From: Phallusia fumigata
Taxonomy: Eukaryota > Chordata > Ascidiacea > Phlebobranchia > Ascidiidae
Assembly (NCBI GenBank): GCA_008931825.1
Contig: QXVZ01017586.1
Coordinates: forward strand, 1 to 33,905
DNA: 33,905 bases
Direction: 5' to 3'
Program-made: the position numbers and the translations under genes
Shown: one piece after another, positions 33,654-33,905 of the stretch
Position numbering within the stretch: position 1 is the stretch's first letter
How the letters are laid out: each line of letters starts with the position of its first letter
Notes under the pieces: generated by a model
The model's database searches: none
What the model saw: the letters and a program-made list of their open reading frames with translations, nothing else
What the model was told of the DNA's origin: nothing

Positions 33654-33905
33654 AGGATGGCAGTACGGTACGGTACTTCGATACGATGCGCAGCCAAAAT
33701 CTTTAAAATGTATTGTAGGGTGGTACGGTACGCCCTTTGCAACAATTAGGTACGTGGTACGCCCGACTCAATACGTACCGTACCATTCACGGTACGATAC
33801 GCAGCTAAAATAATCAAAAGGTTCGGTGCGGTGGTACGGTACGCTCTTGGAAACATGGTACGTGGTACTCCTAACTTAAAACGTGCCGTACAGTACTGTC
33901 ATCCT
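33654..33905. mobile_element. Palindromic MITE-like element, 252 bp
   Basis: Left terminus AGGATGGCAGTACGGTACGG (33654-33673) and the reverse complement of the right terminus (33886-33905) agree at 18 of 20 positions. The interior is built of repeated GGTACGGTACG, CGTACCGTACC and GGTACGTGGTACG blocks, so much of it can fold back. The window ends exactly at the right terminus, so the target duplication cannot be checked. There is no coding frame. A truncated relative lies at 19392-19515. Confidence 0.75.

Noticed and set aside
1-33905. CRISPR arrays, bacterial operons, riboswitches or phage genes
   Set aside because: None seen. Genes are spliced, repeats are eukaryotic in type, and tandem repeats lack spacer structure.

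Overview
This is eukaryotic nuclear DNA, AT-rich, with short exons in clean GT-AG introns and many degenerate interspersed repeats. Protein similarity is to animals. A single gene for the HDAC4/5/7/9 group, compact introns, strong heterozygosity at contig joins and the repeat style suggest an invertebrate chordate, most likely an ascidian of the Ciona type. That placement is inference. Three single-N positions (13222, 19048, 30301) mark contig joins.

Layout. (1) 214-5915, plus strand: the 3' ten exons of a class IIa histone deacetylase gene; its 5' part lies left of the window. A long 3' untranslated region probably ends near 7525. (2) 7705-9728, minus strand: a complete three-exon CDC34/UBE2R ubiquitin-conjugating enzyme, convergent with the deacetylase gene. 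(3) 9729-17742: about 8 kb with no secure gene, holding repeats and one degraded ORF region. (4) 17743-17866, minus strand: the last coding exon of a GTP cyclohydrolase I feedback regulatory protein (GCHFR/GFRP); its upstream exons were not found. (5) 17867-22390: repeats, an ATTCGAAT-rich satellite, a tRNA-like sequence and the remains of a Ty3/gypsy integrase. (6) 22391-32109, minus strand: thirteen phase-compatible exons of a coiled-coil protein of about 651 residues, with a possible 9-nt first exon at 33211-33219. Its introns hold a strict 129-bp tandem array, a SINE inside a hAT-like element, and a false duplication at an assembly join. (7) 33654-33905: a 252-bp palindromic MITE-like element that fills the right edge.

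The genes have unrelated jobs: transcriptional co-repression, ubiquitin transfer, tetrahydrobiopterin feedback control, and a coiled-coil scaffold. Nothing suggests a shared operon or pathway. The most notable biology is in the deacetylase. The third catalytic zinc ligand (Asp in the family) is Ser, and the class IIa His at the class I Tyr position is Phe. The 14-3-3 site and the nuclear export-like C-terminus are kept. This looks like a non-catalytic class IIa HDAC.
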